Shown here: positions 5,256-5,516 of the stretch, piece after piece | Position numbering within the stretch: position 1 is the stretch's first letter | Layout of the letters: every line of letters starts with the position of its first letter | From: Tissierellia bacterium | Lineage (GTDB): Bacteria > Bacillota > Clostridia > Tissierellales > Tissierellaceae | Direction of reading: 5' to 3' | Assembly (NCBI GenBank): GCA_012521625.1 | Contig: JAAYLY010000002.1 | Location: 1 to 5,516, forward strand | DNA: 5,516 nucleotides | The notes under the pieces: model-generated | Databases searched by the model: none | What the model was told of the DNA's origin: nothing | Seen by the model: only the letters and a program-made list of their open reading frames with translations | Made by a program: the position numbers and the translations under genes

Positions 5256-5328
5256 ATTATTTTATAACCTTAATCTTTAATTTAAACTAACCCTTTACTC
5301 TTCTCATTAATATTACTTATATATTTTT

Positions 5329-5346
5329 TATACAGGTACATGTATA
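5329..5346. repeat. 18-bp near-palindrome upstream of the DUF2200 gene
   Basis: TATACAGGTACATGTATA matches its own reverse complement at 16 of 18 positions and contains the perfect palindrome TACATGTA (5337-5344). It lies 87 bases before the DUF2200 start, where a repressor operator could sit. No regulator is encoded nearby in the window. Confidence 0.4.
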
Positions 5347-5390
5347 TTGTTTTACTATTAATCCCTTCATAAGGAAACTAAATATCAGTA

Positions 5391-5516
5391 GAGTCAAGTC
5401 CAAAATAGTGTGTAAATTACCTCGGTTACAATATAGTACCTTAATAAGTCAATAATCATAAGCGTTTATGCCGCGAAAGCCTATTGATGCGGGGGAGCCC
5501 CCTCTGGTATAATCTT
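5391..5516 (+). mobile_element. Putative IS256 (Mutator) family insertion sequence, left end, partial
   Basis: From GAGTCAAGTCC (5391-5401) through GTGTGTAAATTACC (5409-5422) the sequence resembles the terminal inverted repeats of IS256-family elements. Those typically begin GA with AAGTCC, followed by GTGTAAA about a dozen bases on. The composition changes here: the region past 5465 is much more GC-rich than the preceding spacer. It ends in an extended -10 promoter pointing into the element. The transposase, the other end and the target duplication are outside the window, so this rests on one end recalled from memory. An alternative is a decayed solo IS end. Confidence 0.55.
5484..5513 (+). 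promoter_or_regulatory. Candidate promoter inside the putative IS, pointing to its transposase
   Basis: TTGATG (5484-5489) and TATAAT (5508-5513) are 18 bases apart, with a TG one base before the -10. The spacer holds GGGG-GAGC-CCCC (5491-5502), a short GC hairpin that could limit expression or read-through. No coding start is seen before the window ends. Confidence 0.45.

Noticed and set aside
5243..5257. Upstream in-frame start (MEGCI...) of the DUF2200 protein
   Set aside because: Its ATG overlaps the Shine-Dalgarno sequence that serves the ATG at 5242 and has none of its own.
1..5516. CRISPR array, tRNA, rRNA or a defence gene cluster
   Set aside because: No regularly spaced repeats, cloverleaf sequences or rRNA blocks were seen; the genes are conserved chromosomal functions apart from the IS-like end.

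Overview
The window is AT-rich and densely coded, with Gram-positive Shine-Dalgarno sites (AAGGAGG type), sigma-A-type promoters and frequent AGG arginine codons. The gene set (miaA-hfq, a YnbB-type PLP lyase, lexA divergent from a yneA-like LysM gene, a Xer-type recombinase) points to a low-GC Firmicute. My best inference is the class Clostridia, perhaps near Tissierella; no species can be named from the sequence alone.

Layout. Positions 1-1704 form a plus-strand cluster: the end of miaA (tRNA modification), hfq (RNA chaperone) and a methionine gamma-lyase/aluminium-resistance family gene, closed by a strong intrinsic terminator at 1772-1809. A gap of about 375 bp follows that no gene or terminator fills. 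It holds two mutually exclusive hairpins at 1989-2040, and at its far side lies the minus-strand terminator of lexA. lexA (minus, start corrected to 2873) and a yneA-like cell-division suppressor gene (plus, 3047-3349) diverge from a 173-bp control region. That region has two face-away sigma-A promoters and four candidate LexA boxes, one on the lexA -35 and three stacked over the yneA promoter and leader. This is a complete small SOS module: LexA represses itself and a LysM/membrane division inhibitor, and DNA damage releases both.

A minus-strand tyrosine recombinase (3429-4397) converges on yneA and has its own terminator. Just upstream of its start is a perfect inverted repeat (4433-4462) whose arms surround a 6-bp centre, the layout of a Xer/dif site. 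This is the most interesting non-coding signal in the window. A 494-bp AT-rich gap with minor palindromes and a probable terminator separates it from a DUF2200 gene (minus, start corrected to 5242). A possible 16-codon micro-ORF follows that gene, with its Shine-Dalgarno site overlapping the DUF2200 stop. From about 5391 to the window end the sequence looks like the terminal repeat and promoter region of an IS256 (Mutator) family insertion sequence whose transposase lies outside the window.

Most of this is conserved chromosomal housekeeping sequence. I see no CRISPR array, tRNA, rRNA or multi-gene defence cluster.
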